Source of the DNA: Rhodopirellula sp.
GTDB taxonomy: Bacteria; Planctomycetota; Planctomycetia; Pirellulales; Pirellulaceae
Length of the DNA: 64,000 bases
Reading direction: 5' to 3'
NCBI GenBank assembly: GCA_003513555.1
Contig: DOPG01000012.1
Location: 1-64,000 of the forward strand
Part shown: positions 47,857 to 56,536 of the stretch, piece by piece
Numbering within the stretch: the stretch's first letter is position 1
Layout of the letters: every line of letters begins with the position of its first letter
Translations under genes and position numbers: made by a program
The notes under the pieces: model-generated
Told to the model about the DNA's origin: nothing
Databases searched by the model: none
The model's input: the letters and a program-made list of their open reading frames with translations, nothing else

Positions 47857-48780
47857 TTGCGACTTTCAATTTTGTTCCTTGTTGCCGCCTCGCTTTGCAT
47901 TGGATTCCACAAAAACGTAGTTGATGCAAAAGAAACCAAAATCGTCTTGGTTGCAGGAAAGCCCTCGCATCCACCAAGAATGCACGAATTCAACGCGGGC
48001 GTTCAACTGATGACTGAATGCCTGAAGGACGTACCAGACCTCAACGTACAGTTCGTACTGAATGGCTGGCCAGAAGATGAATCCATCTTTGATGATGCCA
48101 GCGCGGTTGTTTTCTTCATGGACGGGGGGCGACGTCATGAGGTAGTTGGGGAAAAGGGAAGGCGATTAAAAGTTGTTGATGAGTGGTCATCGAAAGGTGT
48201 TGGATTGGGTTTCATGCACTTTGGTGTAGAAGTCATCGCTGATCAGGCTGGAACAGAATTCAAACGATGGATTGGCGGTCACTACGAGCACATGCACTCA
48301 TGCAATCCAATTTGGGAACCAAATTTCATGGTATTTCCAGAGCATCCAATCAGCCGAGGCGTAAAACCGTTTCAGGCCAAAGATGAATGGTATTTCAATA
48401 TGCGTTTTGTTGGCGACATATCCGGCGAAAAAGCCGCAGAGATTGAAGGACTCAAGTTTGTTCCCATCCTGACGGCTATTCCGTCAGATAAAGTCCGCGA
48501 TGGACCCTACGTCTACCCACAAGGGCCCTATCCACACATACAAGCATCCAAGGGGCGGGCCGAGGCAATGATGTGGACTGTGGAACGACCTGATGGAGGT
48601 CGTGGCTTTGGCTTCACTGGCGGGCACTTTCACGACAACTGGGAGAACGACAACTATCGCCGAGTGGTTCTCAACGCGATCCTCTGGATAGCAAAAGTGA
48701 ATGTTCCCAAAGGCGGTGTCGAATCCGCTGTTTCAAAGAAACAGCTTAATGCCAATCTTGACCCCAAGAATCCCCGATAA
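47857..48780 (+). CDS. ThuA-like domain protein, exported
   Basis: The 307-residue protein has a short signal peptide (about 1-24, ending VVDAKE) and the ThuA glutamine-amidotransferase-like fold: TKIVLVAGKPSHPPRMHEF at the start, a DGGRRHE segment, and GFTGGHFHDNW near the end. ThuA proteins are linked to sugar metabolism, and many occur secreted in planctomycetes; catalysis is not established. The start is a TTG at 47857 with only a weak binding site. It converges with the MoxR gene. Confidence 0.88.
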   Translation: MRLSILFLVAASLCIGFHKNVVDAKETKIVLVAGKPSHPPRMHEFNAGVQLMTECLKDVPDLNVQFVLNGWPEDESIFDDASAVVFFMDGGRRHEVVGEKGRRLKVVDEWSSKGVGLGFMHFGVEVIADQAGTEFKRWIGGHYEHMHSCNPIWEPNFMVFPEHPISRGVKPFQAKDEWYFNMRFVGDISGEKAAEIEGLKFVPILTAIPSDKVRDGPYVYPQGPYPHIQASKGRAEAMMWTVERPDGGRGFGFTGGHFHDNWENDNYRRVVLNAILWIAKVNVPKGGVESAVSKKQLNANLDPKNPR

Positions 48781-48877
48781 GACGTCGCAGCGAGCTTAGT
48801 GGGCAATCGAACGTCTTAACCAGTACCGCAAAAAACGCCCTGCTCGGGTCAATTGCGGTAGAGTATGAGAGCGGGGC

Positions 48878-49888
48878 TCACTCACCCTTTTCTGGCACAT
48901 TTTCAAGTATGTCCAGCAATATCTGATCAGCTTCAATGCCCTCAGCTTGGGCTTCAAAATTTAAAAGTACTCTGTGCCGCATGGCGGGCAGGAATACTCG
49001 CCGCACATCTTCAAAGCTGACGTTGTAGCGACCTTCGAGCAGAGCTCGTACCTTGGAAGCCAACGCAAGTGTTTGTGCACCTCGCGGGCTGGCACCCCAA
49101 CGTACATAATTGTTGGTTGCTGCAACCGAGTGAGGACCATCGGGGTGTGTCCCGAGATTCAAACGGACCAAGTAGTCTCGAACATGGGGTGCAAGAATGA
49201 CCTTGCGGACCATCTGCTGCCACTTTTGAATCTCTTCACCATGCATCACTTTCTCAAGCTCAGCCTGATGGTCCTGGGTTGTCCGTTCGACGATGGAATT
49301 CAGATCTTCACGGCTACTATACCCGACCACTAATTTAAAAAGGAAACGGTCTAACTGTGCTTCGGGCAGAGGATAAGTTCCCTCCTGCTCAATCGGGTTC
49401 TGCGTAGCAAGGACAAAGAATGGCTTCTGCAACACAAAGCGTGTTCCCCCAGCGGTCACTGTTCCTTCCTGCATGGTTTCTAACATCGCGGACTGAGTTT
49501 TGGGTGTCGCGCGGTTGATCTCATCCGCCAGCAGGATCTGCGTGAATACCGGTCCTCGTTGAAATTCGAATCCACGGCGACCGTTTTCATCCTCAACAAT
49601 CATGTTGGTGCCGAGGATGTCGGCAGGCATCAAGTCCGGTGTGAATTGAATGCGACTGTAATTCAAGTCCATGACATCAGACAAGGTTCGGACGAGCATG
49701 GTTTTCCCCAGCCCGGGAACACCTTCCAACAAACAATGCCCACCGCAGAAAATCGCTGTCAACACACCGTGAACGATGTCGTCATGACCGACGATGACAC
49801 GGCCGATCATTTCACGGACTGCGTTATAACGCTGCCCAAACTCTTCTGCTTCGGCCTGCATCGATTCTACTGTGTTACTCATCTGCAT
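48878..49888 (-). CDS. MoxR family AAA+ ATPase
   Basis: This chaperone-like ATPase of 336 residues has Walker A GVPGLGKT at 56-63, Walker B LLADEINRA, ATQNPIEQEGTYPLPEAQLDRF (sensor and signature) and the C-terminal lid. MoxR proteins usually assist maturation of a partner through neighbouring DUF58 and von Willebrand A proteins. Here no such partners are adjacent: the M19 dipeptidase gene lies upstream on the same strand and the ThuA gene converges. Start is ATG at 49888, or two codons later. Confidence 0.93.
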   Translation of the reverse strand: MQMSNTVESMQAEAEEFGQRYNAVREMIGRVIVGHDDIVHGVLTAIFCGGHCLLEGVPGLGKTMLVRTLSDVMDLNYSRIQFTPDLMPADILGTNMIVEDENGRRGFEFQRGPVFTQILLADEINRATPKTQSAMLETMQEGTVTAGGTRFVLQKPFFVLATQNPIEQEGTYPLPEAQLDRFLFKLVVGYSSREDLNSIVERTTQDHQAELEKVMHGEEIQKWQQMVRKVILAPHVRDYLVRLNLGTHPDGPHSVAATNNYVRWGASPRGAQTLALASKVRALLEGRYNVSFEDVRRVFLPAMRHRVLLNFEAQAEGIEADQILLDILENVPEKGE

Positions 49889-50063
49889 TCATCAATGGGT
49901 TGGTGACCATGCCGTGCGATCTGGCCAATGTGCCCGCAAACGTACGGTTGGTGAAAAGCTGCAGAAACAACGCTTGGAATGGCGAAGCAAATGCAGGGAA
50001 ACCGCCGTTAATCATAACGGAAATACTGTCACTTGGGTGACGCTCCTCGTGCTTCAATTCAGT

Positions 50064-51365
50064 CTATTCCGAGCTACCAACCTGCTTTTGCTGTAACAAC
50101 TTGCTCGAAACCTGCTCTACCTGCCGGAAAACTCGCATTACATTCCCTCCAAGAACCTTTCGAATCTCAACTTCTGTATAGCCACGATCCAGCAGGCCCT
50201 GAGTGATAACCGGGTAGGTACTGACATCTTCAAGCTGCGCCGGAAGTGCTGGGACGCCGTCGTAATCGGAACCCAATCCGACATGGTCGATCCCAGCCAC
50301 TTTGACAATCTGATCAATATGATCCAGCAGATCATGCACAGTGCATCGGTCCGATCGGGGATTCTTAAGCTCCCACTGCCTCAGTTCAGACGTCACTTTT
50401 TCATCATCATCTGGATGAAGCTGCCTCAACTTTTCACGCTGGGCAGTCCGTTTTCGAGATCGCGCCGCATCAACGGGATTTACGAAATCGGAAAAGAAAT
50501 TCACCATCACTACACCACCATTCTTTTTTGTCATTAACAACACATCATCCGGAACATTTCGTGGGTGATCAGCAACAGCGCGGGCCGATGAATGCGAAAA
50601 AATCACGGGTGCCTTCGTCGTCTCCAACGCTTTTCTCATGCAAGCAGGTGAAACATGAGACAGATCAACTATCATGCCCAGGCGATTCATTTCATGAACG
50701 ATCTCCTCGCCAAAAGCAGACAGCCCACCGGAAATTGGCTCGTCGCTACAAGAGTCTGCCCAATCAAGAGACATCGAGTGAGTCAATGTCATGTACCTGG
50801 CCCCTTCACGATACAGTTGGCGAAGAACATTCAACGAGTTTTCGATGGAGTGTCCTCCCTCTACACCGATCAATGATGCAATTTTTCCATCACGGCGGAT
50901 TCGGGTGACATCCTCAGCGGTCAACGCCAACTCAAACACATCGCTGTACTGTTTCGTCAACTCCCTCACAACTGCGATCTGTTCAAGTGTCGCCGTAAGA
51001 GCATTGTTATGTGTCGCAGTAGAAACGGGCACATACACGGACCAAAACTGAGCGCCGACACCGCCCCTACGTAATCGCGGGATATCAGTGTGGAGGTCAA
51101 GCTGGTTCATTCGCAAATCGATCTTCCCGACTGCTCTACCACTCTTTCGCAGCGTCCACGGTAAATCGTTATGCCCATCAAACACCGGAGCTGCTTTGTG
51201 AATCCGAATCGCCTGATCCGTAACGACGATCAGAGCCCGCTTACTTGTAGTCGACTCCTTCGCGGATGGGCCGCCAGAATCAACATCAGCACCAAGAAAC
51301 GGACAAGCAACAAGTGACGCAGCGGCACAAAATACATTTCGCAGGTAAATCACAAGATCACTCAC
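50064..51365 (-). CDS. membrane dipeptidase (peptidase M19), exported
   Basis: This zinc dipeptidase belongs to the renal-dipeptidase family and hydrolyses dipeptides, often with a D-residue at the C-terminal position. The N-terminal segment (about 5-24) looks like a signal peptide. Zinc ligands are visible in VFDGHNDLPW (H65, D67), IGVEGGHSIENS (Glu bridging), IVDLSHVSP and IFSHSSARAV, and the end has HVGLGSDYDG. All key residues are present. The start is a GTG at 51365 without a clear binding site. It may recycle peptides, alongside the other peptidases in this window. Confidence 0.92.
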   Translation of the reverse strand: MSDLVIYLRNVFCAAASLVACPFLGADVDSGGPSAKESTTSKRALIVVTDQAIRIHKAAPVFDGHNDLPWTLRKSGRAVGKIDLRMNQLDLHTDIPRLRRGGVGAQFWSVYVPVSTATHNNALTATLEQIAVVRELTKQYSDVFELALTAEDVTRIRRDGKIASLIGVEGGHSIENSLNVLRQLYREGARYMTLTHSMSLDWADSCSDEPISGGLSAFGEEIVHEMNRLGMIVDLSHVSPACMRKALETTKAPVIFSHSSARAVADHPRNVPDDVLLMTKKNGGVVMVNFFSDFVNPVDAARSRKRTAQREKLRQLHPDDDEKVTSELRQWELKNPRSDRCTVHDLLDHIDQIVKVAGIDHVGLGSDYDGVPALPAQLEDVSTYPVITQGLLDRGYTEVEIRKVLGGNVMRVFRQVEQVSSKLLQQKQVGSSE

Positions 51366-51503
51366 AGCTACATGGAATGATTCAGTAAGCCCCCATCATG
51401 ACAGACGACTCGGTCCTGCTCCACCCGCAATTTCTAATGATCCAATCACCACGAGATGGTCTGTTGGTTTGCAAACGTACTTAACATCGGGCTCCCCATA
51501 GGA

Positions 51504-52925
51504 TCATATGTTTTTTTTAGCCTGCTTCAATCGATCATGCTCATCGCGGACCTTGTAAAAAGGGTCAAGCGGATAACAGCCACTAACAATGCCATTACGT
51601 GGCGCCGTCGTACAATCACTGAAGGTGCGACACACTTTTTTTCGGGTCAGTTGCTCGCCTGATAAGACATCAGCAGGCAACTCTGGGTAAGACAACACCA
51701 TTCGGCCTAAACCTACGGAATCCACCCACCTATCCCGGACAAGGGCCTGAGCAGCATGTGGCAACCAGTCCTGAAGATAACTATAGCCGGATCCAACAAA
51801 TATCAGCTCGGGATGCTCCTGTTTCAATTCAGCAGTTGCACGTAACTGACGTGCAACACCCACCAGCGGATCTTCTGGAGGTTTGTATCCATCGCTGGGT
51901 GGAAAATAGGCGGGTCGCTGGATGTGCGGATTGTAATACGGACTTCCTGCTGTCGTACAAACGAGCTTGATGCCGAGACTCTTAAGAAGCTCCATGAATT
52001 TTAACGGTTCGCCCAAATCGACTTCGCAGCCCGATACATCACTACCGAATGCAAAACGTTGGTTCCCGAGCGGGTCAGCGACGCCGATTCGATCCTCCCC
52101 GGGCTGGAATGGCAGGAAATCAAAAATGCTGAGCCTGACTCCAATCATCAAGCCCGGGGCACGCGAATGAATCCCTTGAACAATATCGCATAGAAAACGT
52201 GTTCGGTTTTCAAAACTACCACCAAACCGCCCGACTCGATCGACACCACTTAATAACTCATGCCCCAAGTAACCATGGCAATGTTTGATGTCAACAAAAT
52301 CAAAACCTGCCTGCTGTGCGAGCACAGCAGCGTTGATGAAGTCATCTATCAGATCCTGTAACTCATCATCCGAAAAAACCGCGGCACCATCATCAAGCCC
52401 CAACCGGGCATCCAATGCTGCATTGCGTTGCACCGTCCGCGGTTCGCTAACACTTTTTTGGTTGGGGCGTGCATACCTCCCCGAGTGAGTCAACTGTAAG
52501 CCGACAACCAAGTCATCGTCCTGGCCAAAATCCCCTCGGTGTGCCTTGCATAACTCCAATCTCAAGGCCTCAATATCTGCCAGATTCTCAGGAGAGATCA
52601 TCAACTGATTTGGATTAGCGCGACCATCAGGACGGACCGCAACTGCCTCTCCCCCCCAAATCAACTTCGCACCGCTGAGGCCAAAGTTTCGCCACCGCCT
52701 TCTCGTCAACTCGGTCGGCTTTCCACTGGGGGTTCCATCCCAACCCTCCATGGGAAGAATGCAAAAGCGGTTCCCAATTGTCACACCATCGATATGCAAA
52801 GGGTCAGCAAGAGGATTGTTACTGGTCACGATCTGTGCATCACAGGGAAACTCGATTCCCAAATTGGCAAGATAGCTCACAAAGTCATCGTGTTTCTTAA
52901 AACTTGCCACACGCGGGTAAACCAT
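51504..52925 (-). CDS. NADH:flavin oxidoreductase / Old Yellow Enzyme family protein
   Basis: This 473-residue FMN-dependent TIM barrel reduces activated C=C bonds. Landmarks: [13 protein letters not shown] near the start, [28 protein letters not shown] (substrate-binding His and Asn equivalents), [10 protein letters not shown] and [17 protein letters not shown]. The C-terminus has a cysteine-containing CRTFSDC...GC segment resembling a degenerate Fe-S site of dienoyl-CoA reductases. The ATG overlaps the stop of the upstream aldolase gene as TGATG, so both proteins are made together; the AraC-type gene divergent from them is the likely regulator. Confidence 0.88.
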   Translation of the reverse strand: MVYPRVASFKKHDDFVSYLANLGIEFPCDAQIVTSNNPLADPLHIDGVTIGNRFCILPMEGWDGTPSGKPTELTRRRWRNFGLSGAKLIWGGEAVAVRPDGRANPNQLMISPENLADIEALRLELCKAHRGDFGQDDDLVVGLQLTHSGRYARPNQKSVSEPRTVQRNAALDARLGLDDGAAVFSDDELQDLIDDFINAAVLAQQAGFDFVDIKHCHGYLGHELLSGVDRVGRFGGSFENRTRFLCDIVQGIHSRAPGLMIGVRLSIFDFLPFQPGEDRIGVADPLGNQRFAFGSDVSGCEVDLGEPLKFMELLKSLGIKLVCTTAGSPYYNPHIQRPAYFPPSDGYKPPEDPLVGVARQLRATAELKQEHPELIFVGSGYSYLQDWLPHAAQALVRDRWVDSVGLGRMVLSYPELPADVLSGEQLTRKKVCRTFSDCTTAPRNGIVSGCYPLDPFYKVRDEHDRLKQAKKNI

Positions 52926-53890
52926 CAATGCTCCTCTTTCATGATTCTCTGAATATCACTTGCAATCAATTCTAGAACTGCAGCATCAGATTCGGGTCGA
53001 TGGGGTGAATCCGGGTGCGTCTGATCGCTGGCAAGCATACCTCGAATTTTTAAAAACATGGCAGCCGAGTGTTTGTATGCTGGTGCGGGATCACGGAAGG
53101 TAAAAGCGCCCAGATACTGAAGCAAATCATTCAGTTCATGAAAACCCGGATCCCCCGCTTCCCACATGGCATCCCGTCTAGCAAATGCATCGGGGGCAAA
53201 TGTACTCAAGCCCAACAAATAATCACTCCCATACATCACCATATCGATGGCAAGATCGTTCCCCGTAAACACTTTAAAATCTGGGCGAACACGATTTCGC
53301 AACTCAAGACGCTGCCACTCCGGCAATCGGTGAAGTGAAGAATGCTTTGCACCCATAGCGTTTGGAATCATCATCAATTGTTGATAGATATCCAACGGGT
53401 AAATCCTGCCAAAGGGCGCGAAGACCTTCCCCAATTCAAAAAACAGAAATTCCTGACACTCACCCGCCAGTGCCTCATACGCTTCGACCAATTGATCATC
53501 CGCCAACTCGATCAACCCGTACGACTGAAAAAAGATGGGTGTGCCGCCATGTCGCTGAATTTGCTCAATTCCCGCCCGATACCTATCTCTCCCAAAAGCA
53601 GCGCCCGGCTGATCGCCAACAAAAACACCTGCCACATACGATCGCCCACTAGTGATTCGTTTCGACCGCAATAATACTTCCTCACGGACTCGATCATCAA
53701 TCAGATTACCGTAGCCCGTATCCATATTGACCGCCGGAACCAATCCAGCATCAAGTGTACGATGCAGGTGCGCATCAAAGCCTTGCCAATCAACTTCTCC
53801 ACCCACATGGTATGGCAGTAGGATGGCGGAAATGCCCATAATCTTGCGACGAGGCCGGAGCAGTTTTGCGGGATCGATCACTTCAGTCAT
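52925..53890 (-). CDS. DapA-like aldolase, divergent
   Basis: This 321-residue TIM barrel is related to dihydrodipicolinate synthase but diverged. The motif GTTGE is replaced by NMDTGYG, while a possible Schiff-base Lys is retained in GAKHSSLH. Its genetic partner is an Old Yellow Enzyme gene, overlapping by one base as TGATG. The pair could process an unsaturated or keto-acid intermediate, which is inference. It diverges from the AraC-type regulator across 60 bases packed with palindromes. Start is ATG at 53890. Confidence 0.8.
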   Translation of the reverse strand: MTEVIDPAKLLRPRRKIMGISAILLPYHVGGEVDWQGFDAHLHRTLDAGLVPAVNMDTGYGNLIDDRVREEVLLRSKRITSGRSYVAGVFVGDQPGAAFGRDRYRAGIEQIQRHGGTPIFFQSYGLIELADDQLVEAYEALAGECQEFLFFELGKVFAPFGRIYPLDIYQQLMMIPNAMGAKHSSLHRLPEWQRLELRNRVRPDFKVFTGNDLAIDMVMYGSDYLLGLSTFAPDAFARRDAMWEAGDPGFHELNDLLQYLGAFTFRDPAPAYKHSAAMFLKIRGMLASDQTHPDSPHRPESDAAVLELIASDIQRIMKEEH

Positions 53891-53902
53891 GTTTTTAAAT
53901 CG

Positions 53903-53914
53903 TAATAATTATTA
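53903..53914. promoter_or_regulatory. palindrome TAATAATTATTA in the divergent promoter region
   Basis: A perfect 12-base palindrome lies between the AraC-type regulator and the aldolase operon. It may be an operator or an AT-rich promoter element. Confidence 0.45.
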
Positions 53915-53921
53915 ATCAGTT

Positions 53922-53943
53922 CAACTTTAAGTTGCATTGCAAC
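53922..53943. promoter_or_regulatory. overlapping inverted repeats, candidate AraC operator
   Basis: Two perfect 6-1-6 inverted repeats overlap by four bases: CAACTT-T-AAGTTG at 53922-53934 and GTTGCA-T-TGCAAC at 53931-53943. Their place between divergent regulator and operon suggests binding by the AraC-type protein and possible autoregulation. They end just before the TTG at 53951. Confidence 0.5.
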
Positions 53944-53980
53944 GCCTGTCTTGGCGAATTGGGCATTACTGGACCTTGCA

Positions 53981-54835
53981 ATGCAGGCAATGAGATCAGA
54001 CTTGGATTATCAATTCACGGACCAGGCGCTTCCAGAAAACCTGCCCCCCTGGGGTGTTCTTGTGCTGGAAAGCCATCACAGCTCAAAATTCGCGATGAAC
54101 TGGCGGACTCATGAGTTTGTCAAAATTATATACGTATGGAAGGGTAGGGGAGAGTTTCATATTGATGACGAGATTCACCAGTTCGATGCCAATGATGTAA
54201 TTGTCATTCCACCAAACACGCGCAATCGCATCATTGATGACAAATCTGCCGCGTCCAGCTTATACATCTGCTGCATTTCAACACAGCTTTTCAACTTCGA
54301 ACCCAGTCTCGTTGGATCGCTAAAGGTTCGGCTACAAAGCCGTCGGCACGGGTTCACGAATCGGATCACATCACTGCTCCGACGCTTGATTCACTCTCAG
54401 CGAAAACCTGTGGCCACCACATCGATCTCAATGGTTGCTGACGCATTACTGCTATTGCAATGTGTACTTGAACTTGAATCAAGATCGCAAATAAAGCTGC
54501 AAAGCAACAGCAACGAACGTTCCGTTATGAAGCGATACATCGCTGATCTACCTCATCGTTTTTTCGATGAATCATCAATCGATTCCACCAGCCAGCGACT
54601 TGGAATTCCCAGACGATCCTTCACTAAGCTTTTTCATGAATTGACTGGTGAAACATGGCTCGCTCACACGCGACGCCTCGCTGTCGAACATGCCCAGCAA
54701 AGACTTTGTCGCACGGAACTCCCAATCACATCCATCGCTTTTGAATGTGGATTCCGCGACCTCTCGACCTTCTATCGGCAATTTAAAAAACTGTCGGGCA
54801 TGTCACCAGGTGAGTACCGATCTACCAAGAGCTAA
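53981..54835 (+). CDS. AraC family transcriptional regulator
   Basis: The protein of about 284 residues has an N-terminal cupin-like sensing domain (GEFHIDDEIHQFDANDVIVIPP) and a C-terminal double helix-turn-helix typical of AraC (LGIPRRSFTKLFHELTG and ITSIAFECGFRDLSTFYRQF, then SPGEYRS). It probably binds a small ligand and controls the divergent aldolase/Old Yellow Enzyme operon. I start at the ATG at 53981; a TTG at 53951 is in frame and would add ten residues. Confidence 0.93.
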   Translation: MQAMRSDLDYQFTDQALPENLPPWGVLVLESHHSSKFAMNWRTHEFVKIIYVWKGRGEFHIDDEIHQFDANDVIVIPPNTRNRIIDDKSAASSLYICCISTQLFNFEPSLVGSLKVRLQSRRHGFTNRITSLLRRLIHSQRKPVATTSISMVADALLLLQCVLELESRSQIKLQSNSNERSVMKRYIADLPHRFFDESSIDSTSQRLGIPRRSFTKLFHELTGETWLAHTRRLAVEHAQQRLCRTELPITSIAFECGFRDLSTFYRQFKKLSGMSPGEYRSTKS

Positions 54836-54855
54836 CTCTGAAGAGAGAACAGCAA

Positions 54856-56118
54856 TCATTCCTGAATGCGATAGAGCGATGTTGCTGTTCTCAACAGAAT
54901 CGAATCATCAATCACACCGAGCGATGCGAGAGTGCGTTCTTCAAGAAAATTTGTCGACAATTCTTCAAACTCTTCACCCGCCCTTACAACGGTGGTCACA
55001 CCATCTTCACTAGTGAAGTACAGCTTTCCACCAGCCAAAAGGGGTGATGAAGAATAGTTCCCACCGATTCGCTTACGGTAAACGAGGTCTCCCGTCTCAG
55101 CTTCGACACACGTAGCTATTCCATCATCACTAATCGAATAAACCAACCCCTGATGTGCAACCATGGACGGTGTCTTGGGAACGTTCCTGTCAAGCTGCCA
55201 TTCAACATGCGTATCGGTAACCACACCTCGACCCGTTGGACGAATCGCCAGCATTTTACTGCTATCAAAACTCGTTGAAATAAAAACCAAGCCGCGGTGA
55301 TAACTTGGCTTAGGAACTACCGAATAGCCAACATACCGCACATCCCAGATCGTTTTTCCAGTCGCTGGATCCAGTGCCAATACACAATCACTGCCTGGTG
55401 CGATGACTTGAAGTTGCCCATCTACTTCAATCACGGTCGGCGTACAAAACGAAAAAGTTTTCTTGGCTGAAACCGGCCGCACAGTCGCCCAAGCCAACCG
55501 ACCGTTCACTGCATTTAACGCAACAATTTTTGGCTCTTCATCACCATCACAGGTGAAGATCAAATTTCCTGAAGCGAGGACGGGACTACCGCCATTACCG
55601 TGCGTGGGTTTGAAGTACAGTTCGCGGTTCTTCCATAACACCTCGCCACTCAAATTTAAGCACGCTGTACCCTGATATCCAAAGTGCACGTAGATTCTGT
55701 CGCCCTCAATGACAGGTGTCGGACTGGCGTGACTGTTTTTGCGATGGATACGAGCAGGCCGTTCTCCTGTCTGCTCCATGATTGGAATCGTTTGCAGGAT
55801 TTTTCCGGAGGCTGCATCAATGATGATCAAGGATAGCCGGTAAGCCTGCTTCTGTTGATCCTCATCACGTTCGCCGGCAGGAATTGCTGCCGTTAGGTAA
55901 ATACGGTCCCCAGCAGTCACGGGCGATGACCATCCCTCGCCTGGAATCTCTGTGCGCCAAGCGATGTTCTTGTCAGCACCCCATTGAGTTGGCAGCGACT
56001 GATTAGTTACGCCATCACCTTTTGGGCCACGAAAAATTGGCCAATTGTCGGCCTTACACGCCGACGAAAACGCACCAACAAACACCAACGTTAAAATAAT
56101 CAAACAATTAGGCATCAT
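54856..56118 (-). CDS. PQQ-type beta-propeller protein, exported
   Basis: The 420-residue protein has a signal peptide (about 1-23, ending ACKAD) and the repeating blades of PQQ-like quinoprotein propellers, seen as WPIFRGPKGDGV at the start, ATGKTIWDVRY, ETGDLVYRKRIGG, NGRLAWATV and similar DxxTGxxxW elements. Planctomycete versions are mostly non-enzymatic scaffold proteins; the catalytic residues for PQQ binding are not obvious. Start is ATG at 56118. It converges with the AraC-type gene and has an inverted repeat upstream. Confidence 0.88.
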   Translation of the reverse strand: MMPNCLIILTLVFVGAFSSACKADNWPIFRGPKGDGVTNQSLPTQWGADKNIAWRTEIPGEGWSSPVTAGDRIYLTAAIPAGERDEDQQKQAYRLSLIIIDAASGKILQTIPIMEQTGERPARIHRKNSHASPTPVIEGDRIYVHFGYQGTACLNLSGEVLWKNRELYFKPTHGNGGSPVLASGNLIFTCDGDEEPKIVALNAVNGRLAWATVRPVSAKKTFSFCTPTVIEVDGQLQVIAPGSDCVLALDPATGKTIWDVRYVGYSVVPKPSYHRGLVFISTSFDSSKMLAIRPTGRGVVTDTHVEWQLDRNVPKTPSMVAHQGLVYSISDDGIATCVEAETGDLVYRKRIGGNYSSSPLLAGGKLYFTSEDGVTTVVRAGEEFEELSTNFLEERTLASLGVIDDSILLRTATSLYRIQE

Positions 56119-56149
56119 TACTTTTTTATGGGAAAACAGAAACGGGAAG

Positions 56150-56164
56150 CGGTTTCAGAAACCG
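56150..56164. promoter_or_regulatory. inverted repeat CGGTTTC-A-GAAACCG
   Basis: A perfect 7-1-7 inverted repeat lies 32 bases upstream of the PQQ-propeller start, which is a plausible position for an operator. The regulator is unknown. Confidence 0.4.
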
Positions 56165-56338
56165 ACTGATTTTCGTGGAAGAAAAAGTCCATTGCCACGA
56201 CAAATCCTCAGCCTTGACATGTCCAGATAATAATAAGCTCAGTCAGTTAGCAGAAAATGACAACTAGTCTTTCAACAGGTCGAAACCTCAGTCTAACGGA
56301 CAGTGATCCATGAGGGATACAATCAGCAGGGACCTAAA

Positions 56339-56536
56339 ATGAATGATTCACCAAAACGCTCAATACGCTCTCGATGCACCGGAGTTTGCAGGTTGAATGC
56401 TGATCGAGTGTGCATTGGATGCCACCGCGATGCCGAGCAGATCTCAGCATGGGCTGATGCCTCTACGGATGACCGGGAAGAAATCAACTGTATCGCTGCA
56501 TTACGAGAACAGCGGATGACGCGGCGTCCTGCCTAA
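56339..56536 (+). CDS. DUF1289 small cysteine protein
   Basis: The 65-residue product has the DUF1289 pattern C-T-G-V-C-x7-C-x-G-C-x-R (RCTGVCRLNADRVCIGCHRD), four cysteines likely to bind zinc or an Fe-S cluster, followed by IxxW. The family function is unknown. I use the ATG at 56339, preceded by CAGGGA; a GTG upstream at 56303 is possible. Its stop overlaps the stop of the convergent hydrolase gene by about three bases. Confidence 0.82.
   Translation: MNDSPKRSIRSRCTGVCRLNADRVCIGCHRDAEQISAWADASTDDREEINCIAALREQRMTRRPA

Noticed and set aside
48825..48859. ACCGCAA/TTGCGGT hairpin between the ThuA and MoxR genes
   Set aside because: The 7-bp stem encloses a 21-base loop and lacks a T-run. The position between convergent genes suits a terminator, but the evidence is too weak.
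56214..56236. TTGACA promoter upstream of the DUF1289 gene
   Set aside because: The -35 box is perfect, but the AT-rich TAATAA is only 11 bases away and nothing like a -10 box sits at 16-18 bases.
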